Shown: positions 1-8,776, counted from the stretch's first letter. The stretch is DNA of 38,981 bases from an uncultured Clostridium sp. (GCA_905193755.1 CAJJPX010000014.1:1-38981), one strand, 5' to 3'. The notes: generated from the letters alone by a model not told the origin. A program made the numbers and translations.

Positions 1-527
1 GAATCCTTAATGTTTATAACACCATTAAATTTCTTATTTTGATTATAATTTTGATCTTTACTTAATTCTTTAAATTCAAAATTTAATGTGATAGTTTGTA
101 TTTCTCCTGGTGATATAAAAATATTCTCACTAATTGGATTTGCTTCTGTGGTTATTACTGTATTCTCAAAATTTATTGATGAACACGTATCTATACTTGA
201 ATCACATTCTAAACTCATAACAAGTTCATCGTTTGTAATTTCATTTAATAAATCTTTCCAGTAGATTGTATAGATTGCATCAAGTGTACCAGTATTCTCT
301 ATTGTAACTGTTTTTGATAATGTCCATCCTGGTTTTATATTTTTTGCATTTATTTCTGGGCCATCAGTATATTTTAAACTTAATGTACCTGTAGTTACTA
401 TTTGATCTTTTACATCTTTATTAACTAGTGTTGCTGTAAAGTATGCGTAAGAAAGACCTATTGTAGCCAAAAACAAAAATGCGATTCCTATTCCAAATAT
501 TAGTTTTTTATCTTTTAATTCTTTCAT
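1..527 (-). CDS. SipW-type signal peptide surface protein, C-terminus cut by window edge
   Basis: The frame opens at an ATG (525-527) behind an AAAGGAAA ribosome binding site and runs off the left edge with no stop, so only about 175 N-terminal residues are visible. The start MKELKDKKLIFGIGIAF is followed by LFLATIGLSYAYFT, the hydrophobic stretch ending in AYF(T) that is typical of SipW-dependent signal peptides (TasA/camelysin-like proteins). The exported part has Ig-like beta patterns such as TVTIENTGTLDAIYTIYW and later SPGEIQTITLNFEF. It starts 2 nt past the stop of the family 3 glycosidase, so it is the last visible gene of that operon. The exact role is unknown; a secreted or surface-anchored matrix-type protein is the inference. 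No SipW peptidase gene is visible in the window. Confidence 0.7.
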   Translation of the reverse strand, partial: MKELKDKKLIFGIGIAFLFLATIGLSYAYFTATLVNKDVKDQIVTTGTLSLKYTDGPEINAKNIKPGWTLSKTVTIENTGTLDAIYTIYWKDLLNEITNDELVMSLECDSSIDTCSSINFENTVITTEANPISENIFISPGEIQTITLNFEFKELSKDQNYNQNKKFNGVINIKD

Positions 528-529
528 GA

Positions 530-1693
530 TTATTTCCTTTCTATTATTTTTACTTGATCATCATTATAGAAATATTCTTTATCATATGATTTAAAGTTAG
601 CAAGTTTTTTCTTTTTCAAATTTAATATTCTTGTTACCGATTCATTAATTTTTGTTTCAAGTGATGAATCTTTGGAAACCAATTCACTAATAATGTTTAT
701 CGCATTTGTTGAAGTTGATGGCATTATGAACATGTCTACTCCTGCTTCAATTCCGTATTTATAAATTTCTTCCTCTGTGTATTTGTCAGATAGAGCCTTC
801 ATATGTATTGAGTCTATCATTACTACTCCATTGTATCCTAATTCATTTCTTAAAAAATCTGTAATTATTTCTTTTGATATTGATGCTGGTTTATCTGAAA
901 GTTTTGGATATGTTGTATGTCCTAACATAAGCATGTCTATATTATTTATATTCTTTTTAAATGGAAGGGTATCACTTTCTAGCAGTTCTTCCTTCGTTTT
1001 ATTTATTATTGATGTTGAATAATGTGTATCTTTATCTGCACTTCCAACTCCTGGAAAATGTTTATAGACGGAGATTAGTCCTTGACTTTCAATTCCTTTA
1101 CCAACACTGGATGCCATTTCATACACTTTTTCTGGGTTACTACTAAACGCTCTATCATCCATAGTTATACCATCTAAATCCATCACTGGTCCTAAAATAG
1201 TATTTATACCTATGCTTCTTGCTTGCTCTCCGATTATTTTTCCAATATTATAAGCATACTCTTTATCATTGGTTTGGCCTATATATTTAGCACTAGGTAT
1301 ATTAAGTGTATCAACACTCATGTATTTAGTTCTTAATACTTCTCCACCTTCTTGGTCTGCACAAATGAACATAGGAATCGCATTATAACTATTTATTCTT
1401 TCAAAAAATTCTTTTGTCTTTTCATATGTAGTTAAATTAGTGGCTTGCACTATAAATGCTCCTGGTTGGTTTTTAATTAATATATCTGCTAAATTATTAT
1501 CAACATAATCTGATAAATAACTCACGACTAGCATTTGAGCTATTTTTTCTTCCAATGTTAAATCATTAACTGTTACGCTTTCTAAAGTATATTTTCCTTT
1601 AAAAGCTTCATCTTCTTCATATTTATTTTGAGCTATAACAATTAATATTAATGATATAACTATAATCGTTGTCAAAAATACTGCCTTTTTCAT
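530..1693 (-). CDS. Family 3 glycoside hydrolase, NagZ-like beta-N-acetylhexosaminidase, membrane-anchored
   Basis: 387 residues. An N-terminal hydrophobic segment (about 4-21) acts as an anchor or signal peptide; there is no lipobox. The GH3 barrel motifs are clear: ADQEGGEVLR (112-121), GPVMDLD (168-174), KHFPGVG (211-217) with the D222-T-H224 dyad that serves as general acid/base in NagZ-type enzymes, and the nucleophile Asp294 in VMIDSIHMKA. The usual KHFPGHG is KHFPGVG here, while the dyad is kept. Members cleave N-acetylglucosamine from peptidoglycan fragments during wall turnover; here the enzyme would act outside the membrane. ATG follows GAGGAAAC. It lies 7 nt after the upstream membrane-protein gene and 2 nt before the SipW-type gene, so the three probably form one operon. 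Confidence 0.85.
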   Translation of the reverse strand: MKKAVFLTTIIVISLILIVIAQNKYEEDEAFKGKYTLESVTVNDLTLEEKIAQMLVVSYLSDYVDNNLADILIKNQPGAFIVQATNLTTYEKTKEFFERINSYNAIPMFICADQEGGEVLRTKYMSVDTLNIPSAKYIGQTNDKEYAYNIGKIIGEQARSIGINTILGPVMDLDGITMDDRAFSSNPEKVYEMASSVGKGIESQGLISVYKHFPGVGSADKDTHYSTSIINKTKEELLESDTLPFKKNINNIDMLMLGHTTYPKLSDKPASISKEIITDFLRNELGYNGVVMIDSIHMKALSDKYTEEEIYKYGIEAGVDMFIMPSTSTNAINIISELVSKDSSLETKINESVTRILNLKKKKLANFKSYDKEYFYNDDQVKIIERK

Positions 1694-1700
1694 GTTTCCT

Positions 1701-2432
1701 CTATAAATCTATGAACTCTACTTCATCTTTTTTATCTAATTCTGTTGTGAATTTGCTTTGTGGTTTTTGTTGTTCCTCCGATTGTTCTTCTTTAACTGGT
1801 TCTGGTGGGGCTACTTGTCCTATAGGTTTGAACATTTCTTCTTGAGGAGTTGATTGTTTTAGTTTTTCCATTCCAAGCAAGTCTACCTTAGCTGCTTTAT
1901 AAGGAGCAACTTCTTCCATCATTTCTACATCTGATTTAAATATTGAATCTACTGGAGGCTTTTCTTCAACTGGAGCATTATTCTCTGCTTTTATTTCTTC
2001 TTGTGTCATTAAGTTTATGCTTTCGCCTTTGGCGTTATCAAGTGCTTTAAAATATTCTTCATCATTTAGTTTATATGCTTTATCTCCGAATGCTAATATA
2101 GGATAAAATATTATTGGTAATACAACTAAACCTATTTTATAAAACATAGATGTATTAAATGCTGAACCTAATCTATAAAATAATATTGATAAAACTACTA
2201 CGTTTACAATTGGAACAAAAAATAATATTCCTAAGAATGTCGATGTTTCTGTTATATCTAGGAGTGTAAATAAATTTACTAAAGGGTAAAAAGCTGTTGC
2301 TTCTTTTTTAGAAGCTTTCTTGAATAATTTCTTTCCACCTATCATAACTAGTATTGATCTTGTAAATGTCATTGCTAACATTACTAGTGCTATTGTTACA
2401 AAAGTATTAACTTTTGATACTTCTACCGTCAT
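1701..2432 (-). CDS. Membrane protein with DUF5684-like N-terminal domain and acidic tail
   Basis: 243 residues. The first ~120 hold three or four membrane segments (about 10-30, 62-82, 100-118) with the pattern FYPLVNLFTLL, FFVPIVNVVV and ILAFGDKAYKL, which resembles the DUF5684 family of small multi-pass proteins. The rest is a hydrophilic Glu/Pro/Lys-rich cytoplasmic-type tail (for example APVEEKPPVDS and PPEPVKEEQSEEQQKPQ) with no recognised fold. The start ATG has AGGAGGAAATT in front. It is the first gene of the leftward group glycosidase then SipW-type protein, behind the promoter at 2457-2485. Function unknown; an envelope role is inferred from its neighbours. Confidence 0.6.
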   Translation of the reverse strand: MTVEVSKVNTFVTIALVMLAMTFTRSILVMIGGKKLFKKASKKEATAFYPLVNLFTLLDITETSTFLGILFFVPIVNVVVLSILFYRLGSAFNTSMFYKIGLVVLPIIFYPILAFGDKAYKLNDEEYFKALDNAKGESINLMTQEEIKAENNAPVEEKPPVDSIFKSDVEMMEEVAPYKAAKVDLLGMEKLKQSTPQEEMFKPIGQVAPPEPVKEEQSEEQQKPQSKFTTELDKKDEVEFIDL

Positions 2433-2456
2433 AATTTCCTCCTATTTTCATATATA

Positions 2457-2485
2457 ATGATACTATAAAAGGCTTATTTTTGCAA
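2457..2485 (-). promoter_or_regulatory. Promoter of the 2432-to-1 operon
   Basis: Minus strand -35 TTGCAA (2480-2485), 17 bp spacer, -10 TATCAT (2457-2462), about 25 nt ahead of the first start codon. Confidence 0.55.
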
Positions 2486-2533
2486 TATTTTATAAAATTT
2501 ATTAAAAATATTGATATTTTTGTAGAAAAAGTG

Positions 2534-2562
2534 TTGCATTATTAGAAAAAATACTGTATTAT
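2534..2562 (+). promoter_or_regulatory. Promoter of the tRNA-Ile/tRNA-Glu unit
   Basis: -35 TTGCAT (2534-2539), 17 bp spacer, -10 TATTAT (2557-2562) preceded by TG, 30 bp before tRNA-Ile. It is back to back with the promoter at 2457-2485. Confidence 0.7.
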
Positions 2563-2592
2563 TAAGTAGTCAGCCGATTAAGTGGCGATTAG

Positions 2593-2669
2593 GGGCCTGT
2601 AGCTCAGCTGGTTAGAGCGTTCGTCTGATAAGCGAAAGGTCGATGGTTCAAGTCCATTCAGGCCCACCA
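2593..2669 (+). tRNA. tRNA-Ile (anticodon GAT)
   Basis: Full cloverleaf: acceptor GGGCCTG/CAGGCCC, anticodon loop CTGATAA, T-loop TTCAAGT, encoded CCA at 2667-2669. First of two plus-strand tRNAs. Confidence 0.97.
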
Positions 2670-2678
2670 TTAATAAAT

Positions 2679-2754
2679 GGCCCGTTGGTGAAACGGTTAA
2701 CACACACGCCTTTCACGCGTGCATTTATGGGTTCAAATCCCGTACGGGTCACCA
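2679..2754 (+). tRNA. tRNA-Glu (anticodon TTC)
   Basis: Acceptor GGCCCGT/ACGGGTC with one G-T pair, anticodon stem CACGC/GCGTG with loop CTTTCAC, encoded CCA. It lies 9 nt after tRNA-Ile and before a terminator, so the two are co-transcribed. Confidence 0.97.
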
Positions 2755-2764
2755 TTTGAATATT

Positions 2765-2788
2765 AGTTCTCTATTGAGAACTTTTTTT
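2765..2788 (+). terminator. Intrinsic terminator of the tRNA-Ile/Glu unit
   Basis: 7-bp stem AGTTCTC/GAGAACT, loop TATT, then seven T on the plus strand, 10 nt after the CCA of tRNA-Glu. Confidence 0.85.
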
Positions 2789-2832
2789 ATGTGTTAAAAG
2801 CCATTTATTAATGGTTTATTTTTTTATATAAA

Positions 2833-2860
2833 TAAAAAGAAATGTTTGATTACATTTCTT
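2833..2860 (-). terminator. Intrinsic terminator of the hisS operon
   Basis: Minus strand stem AAGAAATGT/ACATTTCTT (2852-2860 with 2837-2845) followed by TTTTTATTT. The 5' arm contains the last codons and stop of hisS. Confidence 0.75.
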
Positions 2861-4139
2861 TTAGTGTTTTTACTAAGTCTTCTATTTTAACTAATTCTTG
2901 ATTGCCAGTTATCATATCTTTAAGAGTTACTGAGTTTTGTTTTAATTCATCTTCTCCGATAATAATAACTTTATCAATGTTTTCTCTGTTAGCAGTATTC
3001 ATAGCTTTCTTTAGTTTTATATTATTAAGTTCAGTTAATACTCTATATCCGTTTTCTCTTAACATGCTTGATATTTCAAATAAGTTTTTATCATTTGTGA
3101 ATGCATATACATATATATCATACTTCTTTAATGTTTCTGACCATTTCTCTTTTAATAAAGCATAAATAGGTTCTAAACCAAATGACATACCTATAGCTGG
3201 ATATTCTTCTCCATTGTGTAAGAATTTAGTTATGATGTTATCATATCTTCCTCCTCCACCTAAAGCTGACTTAAATTCTCCAGTTCTATCAAATACTTCC
3301 CATACACATCCAGTATAGATTTCTAGTCCTCTTGCTAAGAAAGGTTTGAATACACAAATATCTAAATTTAAATCTTTAATTAGTTTATTTAAATCATTTA
3401 GTTCTTTTAGTCCTTCATTTAAAAGTTCTACGTTTGTATCTTTTAGTTCATTAGTTAATTCATCTAAATCTAATTTGAAGTATTCAAATATCTTATCAAC
3501 ATTTTCTTTAGAAGTACAATCTTCTAGTTCTTCTTCTATATCTTCTCTTTCTAATTTATCTAGTTTATCAACTAATGTTATGAATTCTCCAACTCTTTCT
3601 TTTGGTACATTACAGTATTCTAAAAGCCCACTTAAGAATTTTCTATTGTTGTATCTTATTTCAATATCAATATCAAACTTTTGGAATGCTTCTTTTACCA
3701 TCATAAAGTATTCTATTTCAGCATAAGGTGATTCAGTTCCACAAGCATCTACATCGCATTGATAGAATTCACGTGCTCTTCCTAGTTTAACAGGACCATC
3801 TCTAAATACTTTACCTATTTCATATCTTTTAAATGGTAATATTAATCCTTTATTCATACCAATTACTTTTGAGAATGGTACAGTTAAATCATAACGTAAG
3901 CCTATATCTCTAAGTCCTTGATCTTTAAATTTATATACTTCTTTTAATATTTCTGCTCCACCTGCATATTTACTTGCTAGTAAATCATAATAACATAATA
4001 TCGGAGTCTCAAGTGGTAAGAAACCATATTTTTCAAATGTACTCTTTAAAGTATCAGTGATTTTATTTCTAATAATTTGTTCTTCAGGTAAGAAATCACT
4101 AGTACCTTTAAGATTCATTAATTTAAATTCTTCTTTCAT
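2850..4139 (-). CDS. hisS: Histidyl-tRNA synthetase
   Basis: 429 residues, full length for class II HisRS, which charges tRNA-His. It opens with LKGTSDFLPEEQ, the HisRS start block. Class II motif 2 is in the GRAREFYQCDVD region, the histidine-specific block is ARGLEIYTGCVWEVF, motif 3 is ALGGGGRYDNI, and the C-terminal ~100 residues are the alpha/beta anticodon-binding domain. The intact catalytic and anticodon domains argue against the HisZ paralogue. The start ATG overlaps the upstream stop by one base (TAATG), so translation is probably coupled; an internal ATG at codon 8 (MNLKGTSDF) is an alternative start. Last gene of the operon that begins at 7117. Confidence 0.97.
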   Translation of the reverse strand: MKEEFKLMNLKGTSDFLPEEQIIRNKITDTLKSTFEKYGFLPLETPILCYYDLLASKYAGGAEILKEVYKFKDQGLRDIGLRYDLTVPFSKVIGMNKGLILPFKRYEIGKVFRDGPVKLGRAREFYQCDVDACGTESPYAEIEYFMMVKEAFQKFDIDIEIRYNNRKFLSGLLEYCNVPKERVGEFITLVDKLDKLEREDIEEELEDCTSKENVDKIFEYFKLDLDELTNELKDTNVELLNEGLKELNDLNKLIKDLNLDICVFKPFLARGLEIYTGCVWEVFDRTGEFKSALGGGGRYDNIITKFLHNGEEYPAIGMSFGLEPIYALLKEKWSETLKKYDIYVYAFTNDKNLFEISSMLRENGYRVLTELNNIKLKKAMNTANRENIDKVIIIGEDELKQNSVTLKDMITGNQELVKIEDLVKTLKEM

Positions 4140-4597
4140 TATCTACTTCTTCCTTCACTTATTTTTTCTTCATAAATTGAACCATTCATATAGTTCATAT
4201 ATAATTTTTGATTATAGTTCTTTTTAAATTCTTCTTCAATAATTATTAATTTAGTAAGTAGCGCTTTGTATTCGCTTACTTTCATATACTCTCTATATTT
4301 TTTAATAACTATTCCTTTTAATTTATTTATTTCATCTAGTACCATACCTACGTCGCCTTCAGTGGTATCTTCATCATTTAAAATACGTAACATAAATTTA
4401 ATAACTCTGTCTATCTTTTTATTTATTCTTTGTTTTATATAGGCATCTCGAAGTTCTGGATCAACTAGTATTACTTTTTTTGCTTTGATAGTAAGTCCTG
4501 GAACACCATTTTTAGGTTCGACATTAAGACCTACCATATTAACACTATAATATACTAGTTTCATATCTTTGCCATTTTTTTCTATTACGTATTTCAT
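4139..4597 (-). CDS. Hypothetical protein between trmD and hisS
   Basis: 152 residues, not recognised. It is soluble, Lys/Glu-rich and mostly helical from about residue 50 on, with no signal peptide or membrane segment. The N-terminal 45 residues look beta-rich (KNGVPGLTIKAKKVILVDPE) and the rest suggests a helical bundle or coiled coil (LRDAYIKQRINKKIDRVIKF). It starts 9 nt after trmD with a GGGTGG ribosome binding site and overlaps hisS by one base. Its place inside a tRNA/ribosome-maturation operon hints at a translation-related job, but nothing in the sequence proves it. Confidence 0.75.
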   Translation of the reverse strand: MKYVIEKNGKDMKLVYYSVNMVGLNVEPKNGVPGLTIKAKKVILVDPELRDAYIKQRINKKIDRVIKFMLRILNDEDTTEGDVGMVLDEINKLKGIVIKKYREYMKVSEYKALLTKLIIIEEEFKKNYNQKLYMNYMNGSIYEEKISEGRSR

Positions 4598-4606
4598 TTT
4601 ACCACC

Positions 4607-5266
4607 CTATAATAAATCGTCTCTATATTCCTTTGTTATTCTTCTTCTTTCACTTTCTCTATATTCATTTATAAGTTTATGGTTACCATTTACTAGTACT
4701 TCTGGTACTTCCATTCCTCTAAAATTTCTTGGTTTAGTATATACTGGATAATCAAGTAAGTTATCATTGAAACTTTCAAATTCTAAACTTGTACTTGTTA
4801 TTACTCCATCTACTAGTCTTACTACTGAATCTGTTATCATCATTGATGGAAGTTCTCCACCTGTTAAAATGAAGTCACCTATTGATATAAGTTCATCTGC
4901 TAAAGTGTATATTCTTTCATCAAATCCTTCGTAGTGTCCACATATGATTATTAAATGTTTTTTTTCTTTTAATTCGTATGCTTTCTTTTCATTATATGTT
5001 TTTCCTCTAGGTGTTAAAAGTATTACATGAGAATCCTCTGTTCTAATACTTTCTACTGCATTAAATACTGGTTCACACATCATAATCATTCCACCACCAC
5101 CACCAAATTGATAGTCATCAACTTGATTATTTTTATATGGTGTATAGTCTCTTATATCTATTATATTTATTTCTACTTTTCCTTTTTCAATGGCTCTTTT
5201 CATTATACTTTCTGTTAAGAAACCATCAAACATATGAGGAAATAGTGTTAATATATCTATTTTCAT
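4607..5266 (-). CDS. trmD: tRNA (guanine-37-N1)-methyltransferase
   Basis: 219 residues. TrmD is a SPOUT knot methylase that puts m1G at position 37 of tRNAs and so prevents +1 frameshifting. Signature segments: MKIDILTLFPHMFDGF, QFGGGGGMIMM, GHYEGFDERI and ISIGDFILTGGELPSMMI, which form the AdoMet-binding knot and catalytic loop. It is slightly shorter than the common ~240 residues, the difference lying in the C-terminal helical domain. It overlaps the end of rimM by 4 bases (ATGA), the classic rimM-trmD coupling. rpsP, often upstream of rimM, is absent; a TrmH-like methylase is there instead. Confidence 0.97.
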   Translation of the reverse strand: MKIDILTLFPHMFDGFLTESIMKRAIEKGKVEINIIDIRDYTPYKNNQVDDYQFGGGGGMIMMCEPVFNAVESIRTEDSHVILLTPRGKTYNEKKAYELKEKKHLIIICGHYEGFDERIYTLADELISIGDFILTGGELPSMMITDSVVRLVDGVITSTSLEFESFNDNLLDYPVYTKPRNFRGMEVPEVLVNGNHKLINEYRESERRRITKEYRDDLL

Positions 5267-5742
5267 AAGAATACTCCTATGTCATGAAAATGTATTTCTC
5301 TATTTTGTTTATCTATTTTAGATATAAAATCTTTATTATATGGAACAAGTTTATCATTGATTCTTACATTCTTATTACCATTGTCTTCTCTATATTCAGT
5401 AATGTTACCAACTAAAGTGTTATCATTATATGCTTTCATACCGATTAATTCTTCAGTTAGTATTTCATCATCACTAAGATGTAAATCTTCTTCATTTATA
5501 AATACACTTGCACCTTTATATTTAATAACATCGTTAATATTATCTATACCAATGAATTTAACCATATCATATTGTTTATGTCGTCTATATGTTTCAATTA
5601 CTTCTTCAGTTTTTAAATGTCCTACATATAGTTTGAATCCTTTAGTGAATACTTTATCTTTAAATTCGAAATTACTTAATATTCTTATTTCGCCCTTAAG
5701 GGCATGTGTATTAGTCACCTTTCCTATGTAAATAAATCTCAT
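5263..5742 (-). CDS. rimM: 16S rRNA processing protein RimM
   Basis: 159 residues. It starts IGKVTNTHALKGEIRI, the RimM N-terminal barrel signature, and has a C-terminal PRC-barrel-like half (ELIGMKAYNDNTLVGNITEY). RimM binds S19 and helps mature the 30S head. The ATG is 7 nt after GGGG in the gap that follows the TrmH-like gene. It overlaps trmD by 4 bases. Confidence 0.93.
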   Translation of the reverse strand: MRFIYIGKVTNTHALKGEIRILSNFEFKDKVFTKGFKLYVGHLKTEEVIETYRRHKQYDMVKFIGIDNINDVIKYKGASVFINEEDLHLSDDEILTEELIGMKAYNDNTLVGNITEYREDNGNKNVRINDKLVPYNKDFISKIDKQNREIHFHDIGVFL

Positions 5743-5754
5743 AATAATTCCCCT

Positions 5755-6480
5755 TTATTTATATAAACGATATAAGACTATAGATGCTGAAACACCAACA
5801 TTTAAGCTTTCACATGATGGGTTCATATCTATTCTAATAATTTCATCACACTTACTTAGAATATTTTCTCTTACACCATTACCTTCGTTTCCAAATATTA
5901 TAGCAAATTCCTTCATTTTTTCAAGTTCTTCTAGTGATTTTGATTTTTTTAATGAAGTTCCTACTACTTTTATATTCTTTTCTTTTATTTTATCTATTAA
6001 TTCTTCTAAATCTCCAATTATAATATTTGTATTATAAATCATACCACCAGTACTTCTTAATACTTTTTCATTATAAGGACTTACTGAGTCTTTTGAAAAT
6101 ATAACTGTGTCTGCATCGAATGCTACACTTGATCTTATTATAGTTCCTGCATTACCTGGATCTTGTATATTATCAAGTATTACTATTTTATTTCCAATCT
6201 CACTAGTGTTATGTATCTTTGAAACTCCTAAAAGTCTTGGAGTACTTTTTAAATCACTTATGCTTTTCATAACATCTTCTGTTACATAGTCATAGTTAAA
6301 GTCATAATTACAAGTTGTTCCATCTAAAACATATAGTTCTTTTAACATATGATTTTTTAGTGCTTCTTCTATTAAGTTTTCACCTTCTATTACGAATAAT
6401 CCTTTTTCTAAAGAATATTTCTTAGTTAGAAGTTTTCTTATCTCTTTTATTCTATTATTATCTTTAGATGTTATAAGCAT
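5755..6480 (-). CDS. TrmH/SpoU-family RNA 2'-O-methyltransferase
   Basis: 241 residues. The N-terminal ~85 residues form a substrate-binding domain (KEIRKLLTKKYSLEKGLFVIEGENLIEEA is spread over that region). The SpoU knot follows, with motif 1 LDNIQDPGNAGTIIRS, motif 2 IIFGNEGNGV and motif 3 IRIDMNPSCESLNVGVSASI. This layout matches rRNA 2'-O-methylases of the RlmB/YsgA type; the target nucleotide cannot be read from sequence. The start follows AAAGGAGGAATAAT, and only one base separates it from the upstream peptidase gene. Confidence 0.88.
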   Translation of the reverse strand: MLITSKDNNRIKEIRKLLTKKYSLEKGLFVIEGENLIEEALKNHMLKELYVLDGTTCNYDFNYDYVTEDVMKSISDLKSTPRLLGVSKIHNTSEIGNKIVILDNIQDPGNAGTIIRSSVAFDADTVIFSKDSVSPYNEKVLRSTGGMIYNTNIIIGDLEELIDKIKEKNIKVVGTSLKKSKSLEELEKMKEFAIIFGNEGNGVRENILSKCDEIIRIDMNPSCESLNVGVSASIVLYRLYK

Positions 6481-6481
6481 A

Positions 6482-7117
6482 TTATTCCTCCTTTAGTACT
6501 TTAGTATTTTCTTTATAATTTGGTTTATATTTCTTAACATATTTCCAGAAGTTTTTTGAATGGTTAAATTCTAAGAAATGACATAATTCATGAATAATTA
6601 CATAATCTATTTCATCTATACTATATTTAATTAATTCAGAATTTAGTTTTATAAGTTCTTGTCTTTTATTACAATAACCCCATTTTCTTTTCATTTTACC
6701 TATCATTACTTTAGGATAAGGAATATCTTCCTCAAATAAATTATAACATATTTTTACTCTTTCATTAAATATTCTTTCGCATTCATTCTTTAGAAAAGTA
6801 TTTAAGTATGTTTTGTTTTTAACAAACACTTGGTTTCCTACGAATTCTATTTTAGATATAGTGTTTAGAACTACTACATCATAACTATTTCCTAGATAGT
6901 AGAATTCTTCATTCTTTTTTTCTTTTCTTTGTACTGTTTCATACATTCTAATTATGTCAGTTTCATTTTTCATTATGAAAGATTTAATCATAGTGGCAGT
7001 TACAAAGTAATTACAAGAAATATATATACCATCTTTTTTAACTCTTAGATACATATTCTTATTATTTTTTCTTGTTATAAATACGTTAAATGTTTGATTA
7101 TTTAGTGTTATTGTCAT
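6482..7117 (-). CDS. YgjP-like metallopeptidase domain protein (DUF45)
   Basis: 211 residues. The zinc-binding HELCHFLEFNHS motif (HExxH plus a third His) and the preceding KWGYCNKR and LIKYSIDEIDYVIIHEL blocks define the YgjP/DUF45 family, related to the SprT/M48 gluzincins. The N-terminal half (ITLNNQTFNVFITRKNNKNMYLRVKKDG spans residues 2-29) is the beta-rich domain seen in the family. The substrate is unknown. First gene of the RNA-maturation operon, started by an extended -10 promoter at 7135, with a TGAGGAAAC ribosome binding site. Confidence 0.88.
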   Translation of the reverse strand: MTITLNNQTFNVFITRKNNKNMYLRVKKDGIYISCNYFVTATMIKSFIMKNETDIIRMYETVQRKEKKNEEFYYLGNSYDVVVLNTISKIEFVGNQVFVKNKTYLNTFLKNECERIFNERVKICYNLFEEDIPYPKVMIGKMKRKWGYCNKRQELIKLNSELIKYSIDEIDYVIIHELCHFLEFNHSKNFWKYVKKYKPNYKENTKVLKEE

Positions 7118-7134
7118 AATGTTTCCTCAAAAGT

Positions 7135-7163
7135 ATTATATCATTTTTTAGGACATTTAAAAA
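7135..7163 (-). promoter_or_regulatory. Extended -10 promoter of the 7117-to-2850 operon
   Basis: TGATATAAT, with TATAAT at 7135-7140. The weak -35 TTTTTA (7158-7163, 17 bp spacer) is the U-tract of the upstream terminator. Confidence 0.55.
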
Positions 7164-7183
7164 GCATTCACTTATGAATGCTT
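7158..7183 (-). terminator. Intrinsic terminator after the InlB-repeat protein gene
   Basis: Minus strand AAGCATTC/GAATGCTT, loop ATAAGT, then five T. Its 3' end is shared with the promoter at 7135. Confidence 0.8.
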
Positions 7184-7188
7184 AATCT

Positions 7189-8730
7189 TTATAAGTTTGT
7201 TTCAGTTTCTATTGGTGTCTCTACTGCTGGTGTTGTTAGTTCAACTTCTTCAACAGGTTCTTCTGTTTCAATAGTTAATTCAGTTGTTTCACCTTCAGTA
7301 TTATTGTCTTCTAGAACTGTTGTATTTTCATTTGTTTTATCTTGTTCTTTCCATTTAGCAACTAATTCGTTATCAGTATTATCTTCTGGCTTGTAGTTTT
7401 CATCTACATCAACTAATGTTTCATTTCCTTCTTCATCAGTTTCTTTAGTTTGCCATCCATCAAATTCTTTTTCAAGTTCTTCTACTGAGTCACCAACTTC
7501 TATAGTTTCATTTTCTCCTGCTTTAGCTTTAGCATCTGATAATCTTATTTGATCTTCAAGTGCTTCTTTAACTTCATCAGGAACTACTTCTTTAGCATTT
7601 GGATTACTCTTATCAACTTTTACAAAATATGTTGGAGCTTCAAGTCCTACTTCATCAGGTGTTGGTAAATTATAATCTCCTAAGTCTTCAGTAGTCATAC
7701 CTACAGTTACAAGTTCTCCTTCACTTTCATAAATTACTTTAGCTGTTCCAACTACCATATATAAATCGATATCACTAGTTAAATCAATTTTTTGATTTTG
7801 TTGATATTTGATAACTTTACTATCTTTGCTTGTACTATAGCCAAGTAGTTTCATTCCTTCTGGAACTGAAGCACTAAAATCAAATAATTGAACTGGAAGT
7901 TCATCCTTTGATTGAATATGTTGAACTTCTGATAATTCACCGTTAAGATTATAGTATCTTATTACATATCCATCTACTATTTTAGCATATAGATAAATTT
8001 CATTATCTGAGTTTGCTATTTTTGTCAAGTTTCTTCCTAGGTAATCAACTTTTTCTCCATCAAAGTTTGGAGTTGTATACCATCCTTCAAAGAATCCAGT
8101 TTCAAGTTCTACACCACTTAGAGCAACTTTTCCACTCTTAACTGTGTATTCTTTTGGAGAAGTTGTTTCTCTATCATAAATAATCTTATAAGTAGTAAAA
8201 CTACAACTAGTATAAATATTAGTATTTTCTGTTATAGTCTTAGTAAAATTAAATTCTCTAGTTAACTTTTCATCACTATAATATTTACAAGAATCATAAC
8301 CATATGGTAAATATGGACTTACTTTTCCATCTTTAGCTTCTACTGTATAGATACTATCATCATCTAATAAATTGAATGATACTACATAAGTTTTTTCTTC
8401 ATCTTCTTTAGTAGTTGTATCATTTGATTTAGTAGTTACTTTTCTAATTACTGTTTTAGTAGTATTTGTTTTCTCCTTCTTGTCATCTTCTTTTGTTTTG
8501 TCATCATCGACTGGAACTACTACGTTATCTTTTGGTTTTGATGGATCTTTATCATCTTCTTTTTTCTCACAACCAACAAGAAGTCCAATAATAGTACCAA
8601 TAATTACTAAGATTGCTATTGCTACAAAAATAATAACTCTGTTGTCACTATCGTCATCAAGAAAATTATCTTCAATCTTTACTACTTTTACAGCAGGGCT
8701 TTTCTTAGTAACCTTCTTACTATCTTTCAT
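7189..8730 (-). CDS. Membrane-anchored acidic surface protein with Listeria-Bacteroides (InlB B) type repeats
   Basis: 513 residues. A short basic cytoplasmic N-terminus is followed by one membrane segment at about 31-53 ending in LLVGCEKK, then a Lys/Asp/Thr-rich linker. The extracellular part carries at least three divergent Flg_new/InlB B-repeat units, recognisable by SFNLLDDDSIYTVEAKDG, GFFEGWYTTPNFDGEKVD then YLYAKIVDG, and FDGWQTKETDEEGNE ending LVAKWKEQ. The last ~45 residues are a Thr/Glu-rich tail with no LPXTG motif. Such repeats are found in adhesins and surface proteins of gut bacteria; the ligand is unknown. A Cys follows the membrane segment, but the position is too far in for a normal lipoprotein signal. 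Single-gene unit with its own promoter (8777) and terminator (7158). Confidence 0.7.
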   Translation of the reverse strand: MKDSKKVTKKSPAVKVVKIEDNFLDDDSDNRVIIFVAIAILVIIGTIIGLLVGCEKKEDDKDPSKPKDNVVVPVDDDKTKEDDKKEKTNTTKTVIRKVTTKSNDTTTKEDEEKTYVVSFNLLDDDSIYTVEAKDGKVSPYLPYGYDSCKYYSDEKLTREFNFTKTITENTNIYTSCSFTTYKIIYDRETTSPKEYTVKSGKVALSGVELETGFFEGWYTTPNFDGEKVDYLGRNLTKIANSDNEIYLYAKIVDGYVIRYYNLNGELSEVQHIQSKDELPVQLFDFSASVPEGMKLLGYSTSKDSKVIKYQQNQKIDLTSDIDLYMVVGTAKVIYESEGELVTVGMTTEDLGDYNLPTPDEVGLEAPTYFVKVDKSNPNAKEVVPDEVKEALEDQIRLSDAKAKAGENETIEVGDSVEELEKEFDGWQTKETDEEGNETLVDVDENYKPEDNTDNELVAKWKEQDKTNENTTVLEDNNTEGETTELTIETEEPVEEVELTTPAVETPIETETNL

Positions 8731-8776
8731 TTAACCCTCCTATAGTATTAGCTTTACGCTATCTACTCTCATATTC

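Noticed and set aside
2798..2830. CCATTAATAAATGG-type palindrome after the tRNA pair as another terminator or mobile-element end
   Set aside because: It is AT-rich, lacks a good T-run, and resembles the tRNA spacer; a separate function cannot be supported.
3346..3726. Ser-rich plus-strand frame opposite hisS, and similar Ser/Leu-rich frames opposite other genes
   Set aside because: The Ser-richness is the complement of Glu/Asp/Lys codons in the real genes; no ribosome binding sites or families.
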